Shown: positions 16,942-27,809, numbered from the stretch's first letter. The stretch: DNA of 54,920 bases from Romboutsia maritimum (GCF_002251085.2 NZ_NOJZ02000016.1:1-54920), one strand, 5' to 3'. The notes: a model not told the origin generated them from the sequence alone. Numbers and translations: made by a program.

Positions 16942-18483
16942 TTATTCCCATTCTATTGTTCCCGGTGGCTTAGAAGTTATGTCATATACTACTCTATTTA
17001 CTCCATCAACTTCATTTACTATCCTATTAGATATTTTTTCTAAAACATCATAAGGCATTTTATACCAATCTGAAGTCATTCCATCAGAAGATGTAACAGC
17101 TCTTAATCCTACTAAATAAGCATACGTTCTTTCATCTCCCATAACTCCAACTGTTTTTACATCTGGTAAAGTAGCAAATGCTTGCCATATATCCGTATAT
17201 AATCCAGCTTTTTTAAGTTCATCCATATATATAGCATCTGCTTCTCTTAAGATATCACATTTTTCCTTAGTTATAGTTCCTATAACTCTTATTCCAAGAC
17301 CAGGACCTGGGAATGGATGTCTGAAGATTAATCCTTCTTCTATTCCAAGTTCTAATCCTATCTTTCTCACTTCGTCCTTAAATAATTCTCTTAAAGGCTC
17401 AACTATTTCAAATTCTATGTCTTCTGGTATTCCTCCAACATTATGATGTGATTTTATAGTAGATGCGCCTCCATCTCCATGACCACTTTCAATAACATCT
17501 GGATATATAGTTCCTTGAACTAAGAAATCTATTTTTCCTAATTTATTTGATTCTTCTTCGAATACTCTTATAAATTCTTCGCCAATTATTTTTCTCTTAG
17601 CTTCAGGTTCTGATACACCTACTAATTTAGATAAAAATCTATCTTCACAATTTACTCTTATTAAATTCATGTCAAATTTTTCTCTAAATATTCTTTCTAC
17701 ATCGTCACCTTCATTTTTTCTAAGTAATCCATGATCTACAAATATACAAGTTAAATTATCGCCAACAGCCCTATGTACTAATACTGCTGCTACAGAAGAG
17801 TCAACTCCTCCACTCAATGCACATAATACTTTTTTATTTCCTATTTTTTCTTTTAATTCTTTTATTTTATCATCTATAAATGAATCAGTTGTCCAGTCTC
17901 CACTTACCTCACAAATATTATATAAGAAGTTTTTAATTATCTTATCTCCTTCTAAACAATGTTCTACTTCTGGATGGAACTGTACTCCGTATAATTTCTT
18001 TTCTGTATTTTCCATAGCTGCTACAGGGCAATCATTTGTATGCGCAACTATTTTAAAGTCTTCTGGAAGAACATCAATTAAATCAGTATGACTCATCCAA
18101 ACAGTATTTGTAGAAATACCTTCAAATAGAGTAGATTCGCTATATGTTATTTGAGTTTTTCCATATTCTTTTTCACTATTATTTCCTCTTCTAACATTCC
18201 CTCCTAAAGTATGAGCCATGGTTTGAACTCCATAACATATACCAAGTATAGGAACTCCTATTTCAAAAATTTCTTTGTTTATTTTAGGTGAATTTTCTAA
18301 ATACGCACTATTTGGTCCACCTGTAAAAATTATCCCTTTTGGATTTTTTGCTTTTATTACCTCTATATCAGTAGTACAAGGAAGGATTTCGCAATATACA
18401 TTATTTTCTCTAACCCTTCTTGCTATTAATTGATTATATTGTCCACCAAAATCTATTACAAGTACTAATTCATGTTTTTTCAT
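16942..18483 (-). CDS. guaA: GMP synthase (glutamine-hydrolysing)
   Basis: A 513-residue two-domain enzyme that aminates XMP to GMP. The class I amidotransferase domain has [11 protein letters not shown] (nucleophile Cys near residue 82) and the His-Glu pair in [11 protein letters not shown]. The ATP-pyrophosphatase domain starts with the P-loop [12 protein letters not shown] near residue 222. The C-terminal dimerisation domain ends with the conserved KPPGTIEWE. It lies two nucleotides after guaB and shares its riboswitch control. Confidence 0.97.
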   Translation of the reverse strand: MKKHELVLVIDFGGQYNQLIARRVRENNVYCEILPCTTDIEVIKAKNPKGIIFTGGPNSAYLENSPKINKEIFEIGVPILGICYGVQTMAHTLGGNVRRGNNSEKEYGKTQITYSESTLFEGISTNTVWMSHTDLIDVLPEDFKIVAHTNDCPVAAMENTEKKLYGVQFHPEVEHCLEGDKIIKNFLYNICEVSGDWTTDSFIDDKIKELKEKIGNKKVLCALSGGVDSSVAAVLVHRAVGDNLTCIFVDHGLLRKNEGDDVERIFREKFDMNLIRVNCEDRFLSKLVGVSEPEAKRKIIGEEFIRVFEEESNKLGKIDFLVQGTIYPDVIESGHGDGGASTIKSHHNVGGIPEDIEFEIVEPLRELFKDEVRKIGLELGIEEGLIFRHPFPGPGLGIRVIGTITKEKCDILREADAIYMDELKKAGLYTDIWQAFATLPDVKTVGVMGDERTYAYLVGLRAVTSSDGMTSDWYKMPYDVLEKISNRIVNEVDGVNRVVYDITSKPPGTIEWE

Positions 18484-18485
18484 AT

Positions 18486-19970
<1,485 letters not shown>

Positions 19971-20031
19971 TCAATTTATACGAATATTTTATTTAAAATA
20001 TATTGATTTGTTCGATTTTAAAAAAGTTAAC

Positions 20032-20090
20032 AAAAAAACCTGTATAGTAACTTCCATCATTTCTAATAAAAGTGAAATTACTATACAGGC
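20032..20090 (-). terminator. Riboswitch-controlled terminator of guaB
   Basis: The stem CCTGTATAGTAA / TTACTATACAGG (20039-20050 with 20078-20089) is followed on the minus strand by a run of T. The 5' arm of the RNA can instead pair with the 3' side of the aptamer, 15 bp including one G-U. This gives an on/off switch. Confidence 0.85.
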
Positions 20091-20096
20091 TTCCAA

Positions 20097-20164
20097 AACA
20101 TCTCTAAATTATAGCCAATATATAGGGAACTCGTTCAGCCTATACATTTACTTTATTAGATGTT
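20097..20164 (-). other. Extra hairpin between aptamer and terminator
   Basis: The outer pair AACATCT/AGATGTT (20097-20103 with 20158-20164) encloses an inner stem (20121-20144) formed by TATAGG/CCTATA and GAAC/GTTC. It sits in the loop of the predicted antiterminator, so it may bring the two antiterminator strands together. No known function. Confidence 0.5.
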
Positions 20165-20179
20165 CTGATATAATAATTT

Positions 20180-20252
20180 CACTCATAGTCAAGACATTTA
20201 CGGTATCTCGGTAGAAACTCTCAGACCTTATTTCCAAGTATATACGAGTGAT
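20180..20252 (-). ncRNA. Guanine riboswitch aptamer upstream of guaB
   Basis: The minus strand carries the purine aptamer core: P1 (CACTC / GAGTG), the P2 5' side TATACTTGGA, the conserved AGTTTCTACC joining region, the P3 region ending GTAAATGTC and the J3/1 segment TTGACTATGAG. The base that decides specificity is C (GACTATG rather than GATTATG), so guanine or hypoxanthine should bind. The terminator lies about 90-145 nt downstream. Confidence 0.93.
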
Positions 20253-20293
20253 TTGTAATCTTATTTCATAAATTTTTTCTTAAGTTGAATACT

Positions 20294-20322
20294 AATTTAT
20301 CAAAATTTGTTCATTATGTCAA
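20294..20322 (-). promoter_or_regulatory. guaB promoter
   Basis: The minus strand shows a perfect TTGACA (20322-20317), a 17-nt spacer and TAAATT (20299-20294), about 40 nt before the aptamer. The -35 hexamer lies inside the last codons of the larC frame. Confidence 0.65.
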
Positions 20323-20796
20323 TAAGTTTATCTTATATTCTTCGTTTATTATACAATTTATTATATTAAATATTTGATTCAAAGGAATCCCTTTATTTTT
20401 TGCTATTTTTTTACATTCTTCATATTCAGGAGTTGCCTTTATCAATTTATTTTTATAATATCCTAATTTAACTGTTATATCTCCATAATGTGTATTTATT
20501 TTAATAAACTTTCTCTTAAGTCTCTCTCTATTATATTTATGATATCTTACTCCAAATGTACTCGTTTCTATAAGTAATAATTCTACAAATTTTTCTAAAT
20601 CATTTTCATTACATAAAATAGAAATTTTATTTGATGGTCTATTTTTTTTCATATATATACTTTCAGTATAAATATCTAGAGCTCCTTCTTCTAAAACTTT
20701 CTCATATAAATAAGAATATACCTCTGAAGACATATCGTCAATATTCGCAATTATTTCATATATTACTTCTTGTTTTTTTTTTGACCTAAAATACAT
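20314..20796 (-). CDS. larC: LarC C-terminal part (larC2), probably made by frameshift
   Basis: This frame encodes the C-terminal domain of LarC, the CTP-dependent nickel inserter for the nickel-pincer nucleotide cofactor. Recognisable pieces are the IANIDDMSSEVYSYLYEKVLEEGALDIYTESIYMKK region, ETSTFGVRYHKYNRERLKRK and KATPEYEECKKIAKNKGIPL. Its only in-frame ATG (20796) lies in the end of larC1 and has no ribosome binding site. The preceding frame runs into a ten-A tract holding the canonical slippery heptamer A AAA AAC in the right phase. A -1 slip there gives one LarC of about 394 residues, the usual length. Lactobacillus plantarum larC is also made by programmed frameshift. Confidence 0.85.
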   Translation of the reverse strand: MYFRSKKKQEVIYEIIANIDDMSSEVYSYLYEKVLEEGALDIYTESIYMKKNRPSNKISILCNENDLEKFVELLLIETSTFGVRYHKYNRERLKRKFIKINTHYGDITVKLGYYKNKLIKATPEYEECKKIAKNKGIPLNQIFNIINCIINEEYKINLLT

Positions 20797-21497
20797 CTTA
20801 ACATATTAGGTATCTCAAATTGCTTTTCTCCAATTCCATATCCAATTTTATCTGGCTCAAATTCTAATGTATCTATAAATTCATTGCATAATGTTTTTAT
20901 TATTGCTGCACCTGTAGGCGTTGTACATTCGCCCTTTACTGAATTTAATTTAACTGGGACTCCTTTTAAAATTTCTATCGTTGCAGGAGTTGGCACTGGC
21001 ATCATTCCATGATCACATTTTACAAATCCAGAACCTAATGGTACTAAACTTGAATATATTTTATCTACACTCAATAAATCAATTAGTATAGAACTACCTA
21101 CTATATCTACAATAGAATCTATTGCCCCCACTTCATGAAAATGAATTTTATCTATGGTTGTTCCATGTACTTTAGCTTCTGCTTCACCTATAGTCATAAA
21201 TATATCTTTAGACATTTTTTTTATGTTATTATTTAAATCACTATTATCAATAATATCAAACACATCTACTAAGTATCTATATGCACTGGTTTCTTTTGTG
21301 ATGACATTTACATTTGTACCCACTATCCCACTTTCATTTTTAGAGGTTATTTCTATTTCAAACTCATCATCTAATTTTAATTTACTCAATTCCTCTAAAA
21401 ATATTTCTTTAGGTACACCTAAGTTTAGTAATGTAGATAATGTCATATCACCTGATATTCCATTTATAATATCAAAATAAAGAACTCTCTGATTCAT
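20763..21497 (-). CDS. larC: LarC N-terminal part (larC1)
   Basis: The N-terminal portion of the nickel insertion protein LarC, 244 residues if terminated in frame. The start at 21497 (MNQRVLYFDIINGISGDM) has an AAGGAG site, while the longer open frame to 21518 does not. FDIINGISGDMTLSTLLNLG is the family hallmark, followed by IHFHEVGAIDSIVDIVG near residue 125 and GMMPVPTPATIEIL. Translation in this frame ends QKKNKK just after the A10 tract at 20773-20782. Continuing in the -1 frame restores the complete protein. larB lies 41 nt upstream. Transcriptional slippage on the A10 run could give the same product. Confidence 0.9.
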   Translation of the reverse strand: MNQRVLYFDIINGISGDMTLSTLLNLGVPKEIFLEELSKLKLDDEFEIEITSKNESGIVGTNVNVITKETSAYRYLVDVFDIIDNSDLNNNIKKMSKDIFMTIGEAEAKVHGTTIDKIHFHEVGAIDSIVDIVGSSILIDLLSVDKIYSSLVPLGSGFVKCDHGMMPVPTPATIEILKGVPVKLNSVKGECTTPTGAAIIKTLCNEFIDTLEFEPDKIGYGIGEKQFEIPNMLRCILGQKKNKK

Positions 21498-21537
21498 ATT
21501 TTTTCTCCTTAAATACACATACTTTGTATTTTTAAAA

Positions 21538-22281
21538 CTATTTCAGCTTATTTATCATCGATGCTAAATATCCTGCTCCAAATCCATTATCTATATTTAC
21601 TACAGAAATTCCTGACGCACAACTATTTAGCATTGTAAGAAGAGCTGATAGACCTTTAAAGTTTGCTCCATAACCCACTGAAGTAGGTACTGCTATAACA
21701 GGAACATCAACTAGACCTCCGACTACACTAGGAAGTGCACCTTCCATACCTGCTACAGCTATTATCACCCTTGCACTTTGTATTAGATGTCTTTTATTTA
21801 ATAATCTATGTATTCCAGCTACTCCTACATCATAAACTCTTTCTACTTCGTTTCCTAAAAATTCAGCAGTATAATAAGCTTCATCTGCCACAGCTATATC
21901 CGATGTTCCACCTGTAACTATTAAAATTTTTCCTTTTCCTTTATTTCTAATATTATCATTTTTTATTTTTAATATTCTTGATAATTCTTCATACTCAGCA
22001 TTACTATATATTTTTTTTATTTTTTCAAATGTTTCTTTTCTACATCTAGTACCTAATATATTATATTTTTTTTCATTCATCTTTTCTATTATGCCAATTA
22101 TATGCTCATCACTTTTACCTTCACAATATATAACTTCTGGGTATCCATTTCTTAATTCTCTATGATGGTCTATGTTCGCATATCCTAAATCTTCATATGG
22201 AAGATTTTTTAACTGACATAGTGCATCTTCTACACCTATATTATTATCCTTAACTTCCTCAAGCAATTTTCTTAAATCCAT
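21538..22281 (-). CDS. larB: LarB, pyridinium-3,5-biscarboxylic acid mononucleotide synthase
   Basis: A 247-residue protein that carboxylates and hydrolyses nicotinic acid adenine dinucleotide in the first step of nickel-pincer cofactor synthesis. The C-terminal half is an AIR-carboxylase (PurE-like) domain: VTGGTSDIAVADEAYYTAEFLG, VYDVGVAGIHRL, IAVAGMEGALPSVVGGLVDVPVIAVPTSVGYG. The N-terminal quarter has YANIDHHRELRNGYPEVIYCEGKS, typical of LarB. It heads a short larB-larC unit. larE, which supplies sulfur, and a LarA-type racemase are not in the window. Confidence 0.93.
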   Translation of the reverse strand: MDLRKLLEEVKDNNIGVEDALCQLKNLPYEDLGYANIDHHRELRNGYPEVIYCEGKSDEHIIGIIEKMNEKKYNILGTRCRKETFEKIKKIYSNAEYEELSRILKIKNDNIRNKGKGKILIVTGGTSDIAVADEAYYTAEFLGNEVERVYDVGVAGIHRLLNKRHLIQSARVIIAVAGMEGALPSVVGGLVDVPVIAVPTSVGYGANFKGLSALLTMLNSCASGISVVNIDNGFGAGYLASMINKLK

Positions 22282-22339
22282 AATAATCCCTCTTTGTTTT
22301 TATAAAAATTTTGTTTTAAATATAGTACCTTAACCCCAA

Positions 22340-23593
22340 CTATATTTTTAAGAAAGATATATGGAAACTAGTCCACTTCCCTAATTCACTATCTACATAA
22401 ATATGTCCTTCATGTGATTCTACAATTGCTTTTGTTAAAGCCAATCCTATTCCTATACTTTGAGGATTAATATTATTTTCATCTTTATAGAATCTTTCGA
22501 ATACTTTTTTTAACTTATTTTTAGGAATTCCTTTTCCATTATCCTTTATTATTATCTCGACTGACATTGGACTTTCATCAATTGCAATAAATATATTTCC
22601 ACCTACATCTGTATGTTCTATTGAGTTTTTTATAATATTTGCGATTGCTTCACTCATCCAATTCCTATCATGCATTAGTTTTACATCTTTCTCTGCTATA
22701 AATTCAATCTTTTGTTGCTTTAACTCTGCTTTTTTTCTTAATCTAGATATTGAGTCATATATCGTTTCATTTATAGAATTCATTTCTTTATCAAACTTAA
22801 CTGAGTTACATTCTAATCTTGCATACTTCAGCAAAGTTGTTATTAACCAATTCATTCTTCCTAATTGATCTTTACTTAAATTTATAAACTCTTTCATATC
22901 TTCATCGTCATCTGTATTATATTCTAACATTATGTCATTATACATAGTTAAAGCTGAAAGAGGTGTTTTTAATTGATGAGATATATCATTTATAATATTC
23001 TTTAAAGTTATTTTTTCTTCTTTTAATTCATCAATCATCTTATTCATTCTTTCTTCCATCAAATCAAATTTACTATTAAACTTGCTAAAAATTCCTTCTT
23101 CAAAACTGCTATAAGATACTTTACTAATTCTTCCCTCTATTATATTTTCAGCTCTTTTAGTTACTGACTTTATATTTTTCACTATTTTCTTAATAAAATG
23201 ATTTATAGATAAAATTGTGCATATAAAAAATAATATCCAAAATATAAAAAGTGTTTTTGTTTTTATGCTTATAATATTTTTAGTTAATGGATTAATATCT
23301 CTACTTATATTCGTATTATATGAGTATTTTTCCATAATTCTTTTACCTAATTCATATTCTGATAAATCCTTACCTGTAACAGTTGCTACTATTTCTTCCT
23401 CAAGTTCAGGATTGTATTTTACTACTTGTCCAACAATAGATATATTTTGATTTATATAATCACTTTCTATTTTACACAAAATACTATTTACAGCTAAATT
23501 TAATCCAAAATAACCTATAATAAAAACTATAATTAGTGATATAAGGATATTTCGTCTCTCTTTATCCCTTATAATATCTAAAATACCGTTCAT
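22340..23593 (-). CDS. Two-component sensor histidine kinase
   Basis: A 417-residue membrane kinase. Two membrane segments (about residues 15-37 and 111-133) bracket an outside loop of some 75 residues. A HAMP-like linker follows, then the dimerisation domain with the phosphoacceptor His206 in NDISHQLKTPLSAL. The ATPase domain carries the N box NIIKNSIEHTD, G1 box DNGKGIP and G2 box GIGLALTKAI. It starts two nucleotides after the response regulator gene, with which it must pair. The adjacent FtsX-type exporter is the likely target, as in antimicrobial-peptide resistance modules, but the input signal cannot be told from the sequence. Confidence 0.93.
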   Translation of the reverse strand: MNGILDIIRDKERRNILISLIIVFIIGYFGLNLAVNSILCKIESDYINQNISIVGQVVKYNPELEEEIVATVTGKDLSEYELGKRIMEKYSYNTNISRDINPLTKNIISIKTKTLFIFWILFFICTILSINHFIKKIVKNIKSVTKRAENIIEGRISKVSYSSFEEGIFSKFNSKFDLMEERMNKMIDELKEEKITLKNIINDISHQLKTPLSALTMYNDIMLEYNTDDDEDMKEFINLSKDQLGRMNWLITTLLKYARLECNSVKFDKEMNSINETIYDSISRLRKKAELKQQKIEFIAEKDVKLMHDRNWMSEAIANIIKNSIEHTDVGGNIFIAIDESPMSVEIIIKDNGKGIPKNKLKKVFERFYKDENNINPQSIGIGLALTKAIVESHEGHIYVDSELGKWTSFHISFLKI

Positions 23594-23595
23594 GT

Positions 23596-24300
23596 TTAAA
23601 CTCTCCTTACTTCTGGATTAAATTTATAACCTATCCCTCTTACAGTTTGTATATAATATGGAGATTTTAAATCATCTTCTATTTTTTCACGTAATCTTTT
23701 TATATAAACATTTAAAGTATTACCTTCCACAAAATCACCTTCGACATCCCATAATTTTTCTAGTAGAATATTTCTACTCATTACATTTGGCGAATTTTCC
23801 ATAAGAATTAATAACAATTTATATTCACTTAACGTTAAAATAACTTCTTCTTCATTTTTTATAACTTCATGGCTCAACAAATCAATTTTTAAATCTTCTG
23901 ATTCTAAAACATGCTTATTATTTATATTGTTTTTTATTTTTTTTCTTTTTCTTAAATTTGCATTTATTCTAGATATAAGTTCTTTTAATCTAACAGGTTT
24001 TGTAATATAGTCATCTGCTCCAATATCTAATCCCATAACTATGTTACTTTCTTCATCACAAGCTGTAGTAAATATTATAGGCATTTCAAATCCTTTATTT
24101 CTAGTTTCTTCGCAAAATTCATACCCAGTTCCATCAGGTAGCATTACATCTAGCAATATCAAGTCAATATTTTCATCTATATATTCTCTTGCTTGTCTTA
24201 AATTAGTTGCATGTAATATATTAAATCCTTCTTTTTGTAATGTATATATAAATCCTAAAGCTAACGGTCTATCATCCTCTACTAATAATATATTATCCAT
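23596..24300 (-). CDS. OmpR/PhoB-family response regulator
   Basis: A 234-residue DNA-binding response regulator. The receiver domain (1-115) has the acidic pair VEDD at 7-10, phosphoacceptor Asp51 in LILLDVMLPDG, the switch Thr in FTTACDE and the conserved Lys in DYITKPVRL. The winged-helix domain (about 135-230) ends with the typical YYIQTVRGIGYKF. The start has a GGAGGTAAAT site. A strong hairpin separates it from the exporter genes upstream, so it probably has its own promoter in 24301-24382. Direct repeats upstream of the exporter are candidate binding sites. Confidence 0.94.
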   Translation of the reverse strand: MDNILLVEDDRPLALGFIYTLQKEGFNILHATNLRQAREYIDENIDLILLDVMLPDGTGYEFCEETRNKGFEMPIIFTTACDEESNIVMGLDIGADDYITKPVRLKELISRINANLRKRKKIKNNINNKHVLESEDLKIDLLSHEVIKNEEEVILTLSEYKLLLILMENSPNVMSRNILLEKLWDVEGDFVEGNTLNVYIKRLREKIEDDLKSPYYIQTVRGIGYKFNPEVRRV

Positions 24301-24382
24301 ATTTACCTCCTTGTCTATGTAAATATAATATCAAATATTACGACATATAATAACACTTATATTCTATATGACTGATTTCCTC

Positions 24383-24442
24383 TTATTTTAAAACAAAAAG
24401 AGATTTAATAGCAACATTAAATCTCTTTTTGTTTAAAATAAT
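24383..24442. terminator. Bidirectional terminator-like hairpin after the ABC permease
   Basis: A very long inverted repeat of about 26 bp per arm, with one bulged base, is centred on AGCAAC. The inner arms are AAAAAGAGATTTAAT and ATTAAATCTCTTTTT. It starts directly at the permease stop and separates the exporter from the two-component genes. Confidence 0.75.
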
Positions 24443-27130
24443 TTACTCTTCATTTTTTATCATATCTATCATATCAAATTTCTTTAACTTAATTATAGGA
24501 ATTAAGGTACTTAAAATATTTATTATAAGTAGTCCAGATATCCCTATTATAAATATAAATATTGGCATATTAACTACTCTTGAATCTCCATGTCTAATTA
24601 AATTTACGTATATAAATTTCAAAATTATACATGATATAGGAACTGAAACTATACATGGTGTAATCCAATTAACTATACCTTCGAAAAGTATACTTTTTAT
24701 TAAATCTTTTTTATTCATCCCAATTGCCATAAGAGTTCCAAATTCTTTCTTTCTATACAATATTGCTGAACTTCTATTATTTATAATATTTAAGATACTT
24801 ATTAACATGGTAAGCCCCGCGAAGCTATATATTATTATACTCATTCCTATTATATAATGTTTGTAATGCTCCTTAATCATATAATGATCTTCATATGTAT
24901 AACCCAAATCCAGAGTTATATAATCTTTTAGTTTTTCTGAATAAATTTTTCTGACTGACTGATTATAATAATCAAATCCTATTTTATGTTGTTGTATACT
25001 ATTCAGATCTCCATCAACCATTTTATCTTTATATTTATCATATGTATTTTCAGAAACAATTATAGAAAATGTATTATCATTCATTATTCTGTCACTATCT
25101 ATTATTTGATTCTTTCCTATACTCCCAATTACATGTAATGTAATCTTTGATTTTTTAGCTTCTTCTAAGTCTTTTTTCGTTGGATTTTCAAATTTTTCAA
25201 TTGAATCAACAGAATTTACAGGATATATATTTATATTATCCTTTTCTTTAAAACTAGTCGAAGCTTTTTCATATATCCTTCCTTTCAAATCTACACTTAT
25301 CGGGTTAACAAATATAACTCCATTATTTTTAAATTTTATTAAATCCGCATAATTTCCTTTTATTTCTTTGTTTATTTTATTAAAAGCCTCATCATCATAT
25401 ACTAATATTTCTCCATTGTGAAAAACAGTTCCATTTAATTTTTCATTATATTTTAAATCTGTTGTGTCAAATGATTTATCATAAGATTTTATATTTTCAA
25501 TCAATAAATCTTTGCCCATTATATGAGTTTTATATATTTTTCTTCCTATTTTATCTTTAATTAAATTTTCTTTAATTTTATTTAATAATTTATCATCATC
25601 TGATATTCTACTTAGCATACAACTAATAAACTCTTCATCATCTATATCATAAGTATTATCTTTCTTAGAATAATCATAGGTATTATAAATATATTCAGCA
25701 ATATCTGTATACGTAGAAATTTCAACATCAGAATGATTATTATTTGAAAATTTATTAATACCAACTATTATTGCATCTATATATCCACTAAAAACTAAAA
25801 ACATTATCAAAGATGCCGATAATGCTAATGTAGTTATTATAAAGCTTCTATTATTAGCTCTCAAATTTCGGTAAGCAAGTTCTCCTTCTACGCCTAATAG
25901 ATATCTTAAAAACTTACTTTTTCTCTTTTTTATATTTTTTTCTAACTTTAAAGAATTACTCTTTATACCTTGTATCAACGAAATTTTTGATGCTTTTAAT
26001 GCAGGCTTAGCCGTAGATAAAATTATTGTCACTAGTGTTATAAATACTACGCATAATATAATTTTTGGTGAAAGTTTTACGTTTACACCATAAAAATCAA
26101 TAGCCATGCTATTCTTTACAACTATATTTATTATAAACCAGGTTATTAAATGACCTATTAAGACTCCTGGAAAAATAGATAATCCACCTAATATTAAAGA
26201 TTCTTTAAATATTATTTTTCTTATTTGAGTTGGAGTTGCTCCTATACATTTTAATAAACTAAGTTGATTAATTTTTTCTGTAATAGATGAATTAATAGAA
26301 CTATATATTAGTACTACTGTTGATATAAACACTATGATAATCATCACTAATTCTATAATCTTTTGAGATATAATCATATGACCAGTCATGTCTTCTCCCA
26401 TATAATATAAAAGCGTAGAATTATATTCCAAATAACTCACTTTGCTTTTTTTAAAATTATATACATTATCATAATTTGCAACTTCAATATCTAGATCCTT
26501 AGCTATTCTATCTAATATCTCAACCTTACCGTTTGTTTTATTTAATCTTACAAATACACATAATTTTGTATAATTATCCGGATTTTCAAGATTCGATAGT
26601 CCTATCAAGTCTTGAGAATTTGTATAAGTTCCTTGGAAAAATCCACTTATTTTATAACTTTTATCTCCAGCATTAAATATATCTCCTATTTTTTTGTTAT
26701 ATTGTTCTTTTGCCTTTCTCTCTAAAATTATCTCTTTTGATGATTTAGGAAATTCACCTTCTACTAAATTCATAGATCCTTTATATGTGTTAGAGATAAA
26801 ATTTTCATCTACTGAATATATTTTTAGATTATAGTTTTGATTACCTAAATTATATTTACCTATAAAGTCTTCTGCTCGTAATGAATAATCTTTTATTTCT
26901 ACATTATTTTCAATAAATTTAATCTTATCATGTGAAATATTATAAAATATTCCCTCCGAATTACCCTCATAATATTTTGCTTCAGCAATTCTATAAGATT
27001 TAATAAATTCACTATATTCTCCTATTGAAGTAAATAAAATCACTGAAATTATTATCCCTAAAAGCGTTAATACATTTCGTTTTTTCTTTGATTTCATTTG
27101 CTTTAGTACTATATCAGTATAACTATTCAT
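24443..27130 (-). CDS. FtsX-type ABC transporter permease
   Basis: An 895-residue membrane protein built as two FtsX/MacB-like halves. A first membrane helix (about residues 19-38) is followed by a large outside domain. Three helices follow near residues 260-385, with the typical SLLKCIGATPTQIRKIIFKESLILGG between them. A second unit begins near residue 425 (helix at SLIMFLVFSGYIDA), has another large outside domain and ends with helices around KKEFGTLMAIGMNKKDLIKSILFEG and the C-terminus. Its ATG overlaps the ATPase gene by 8 nt, so the two form one exporter or mechanotransmission complex. Length exceeds that of Bce-type permeases (about 650). A peptide, lantibiotic or lipid substrate is possible; none can be named. 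Confidence 0.88.
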   Translation of the reverse strand: MNSYTDIVLKQMKSKKKRNVLTLLGIIISVILFTSIGEYSEFIKSYRIAEAKYYEGNSEGIFYNISHDKIKFIENNVEIKDYSLRAEDFIGKYNLGNQNYNLKIYSVDENFISNTYKGSMNLVEGEFPKSSKEIILERKAKEQYNKKIGDIFNAGDKSYKISGFFQGTYTNSQDLIGLSNLENPDNYTKLCVFVRLNKTNGKVEILDRIAKDLDIEVANYDNVYNFKKSKVSYLEYNSTLLYYMGEDMTGHMIISQKIIELVMIIIVFISTVVLIYSSINSSITEKINQLSLLKCIGATPTQIRKIIFKESLILGGLSIFPGVLIGHLITWFIINIVVKNSMAIDFYGVNVKLSPKIILCVVFITLVTIILSTAKPALKASKISLIQGIKSNSLKLEKNIKKRKSKFLRYLLGVEGELAYRNLRANNRSFIITTLALSASLIMFLVFSGYIDAIIVGINKFSNNNHSDVEISTYTDIAEYIYNTYDYSKKDNTYDIDDEEFISCMLSRISDDDKLLNKIKENLIKDKIGRKIYKTHIMGKDLLIENIKSYDKSFDTTDLKYNEKLNGTVFHNGEILVYDDEAFNKINKEIKGNYADLIKFKNNGVIFVNPISVDLKGRIYEKASTSFKEKDNINIYPVNSVDSIEKFENPTKKDLEEAKKSKITLHVIGSIGKNQIIDSDRIMNDNTFSIIVSENTYDKYKDKMVDGDLNSIQQHKIGFDYYNQSVRKIYSEKLKDYITLDLGYTYEDHYMIKEHYKHYIIGMSIIIYSFAGLTMLISILNIINNRSSAILYRKKEFGTLMAIGMNKKDLIKSILFEGIVNWITPCIVSVPISCIILKFIYVNLIRHGDSRVVNMPIFIFIIGISGLLIINILSTLIPIIKLKKFDMIDMIKNEE

Positions 27131-27809
27131 CTGATATCACCTCATCATTGAATATCATACCGTCTTTTATAGTTATAACTCTGTCTGCCATCTTAGCTAT
27201 ATTTAAATCATGTGTAATTAAAATTAATGTTTGATTATATTTTTTTGCACTAAATTTTAAAATTTCCATAATATCTTTTGATGTTTTAGAATCAAGGTTA
27301 CCTGTTGGTTCATCTGCAAATATTATAGAGGGCTTATTTGCTAAGGCCCTTCCAATGGATACTCTTTGCTGTTGTCCTCCAGAAAGTTGTGATGGTAAAT
27401 GATTTTTTCTATCCTCTAACTGCAATAACTTAATTAGTTCTTTTTTATAAAATTCATCCATTTTACTTTTATCTAATAAAACTGGCATTTCTATATTTTC
27501 TTCTACGGTCAAAACTGGTATTAAATTAAAAGATTGAAAAATAAATCCTATATTTCTTCTTCTTAAGATAGCTAATTCTGTTTCACTCATATCACATAAA
27601 TCTTTTCCATTTATACTTACCTTACCACTCGTAACTTTATCAATTCCTCCCATCATGTGAAGCAAAGTGCTTTTTCCCGATCCTGATTTACCTACTATTG
27701 CAATAAACTCACCTTTTTTTATTGATAAATTTATATTTTTAAGGGCATCTACTTTTCCTTCGCCTTGTCCATAAGACTTGCACACATTTTCAACCTTTAT
27801 TATATTCAC
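27123..27809 (-). CDS. ABC transporter ATP-binding protein (LolD/MacB type)
   Basis: A 228-residue ATPase partner of the FtsX permease. It has Walker A GKSGSGKST, Q-loop region FIFQSFNLIPVLTVEENI, signature LSGGQQQR and Walker B IIFADEPTGNLD followed by the switch His in LILITHD. The frame is open to an ATG at 27827, but a GTG at 27809 lies 7 nt after GGAGG, so it is the better start (VNIIKVENVCKSYG). It is the first gene of the exporter operon. Upstream are a perfect CodY box and paired direct repeats. Confidence 0.93.
   Translation of the reverse strand: MNIIKVENVCKSYGQGEGKVDALKNINLSIKKGEFIAIVGKSGSGKSTLLHMMGGIDKVTSGKVSINGKDLCDMSETELAILRRRNIGFIFQSFNLIPVLTVEENIEMPVLLDKSKMDEFYKKELIKLLQLEDRKNHLPSQLSGGQQQRVSIGRALANKPSIIFADEPTGNLDSKTSKDIMEILKFSAKKYNQTLILITHDLNIAKMADRVITIKDGMIFNDEVISDE

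Noticed and set aside
19980..20016. CGAAC and ACGAAT motifs upstream of guaB that resemble PurR half-sites.
   Set aside because: They lie downstream of the riboswitch terminator, far from the promoter at 20294-20322, so they are poorly placed for a repressor.
20008..20214. A plus-strand frame of 68 codons over the guaB leader.
   Set aside because: It covers the terminator and aptamer on the opposite strand and has no ribosome binding site. The RNA structures explain the sequence.
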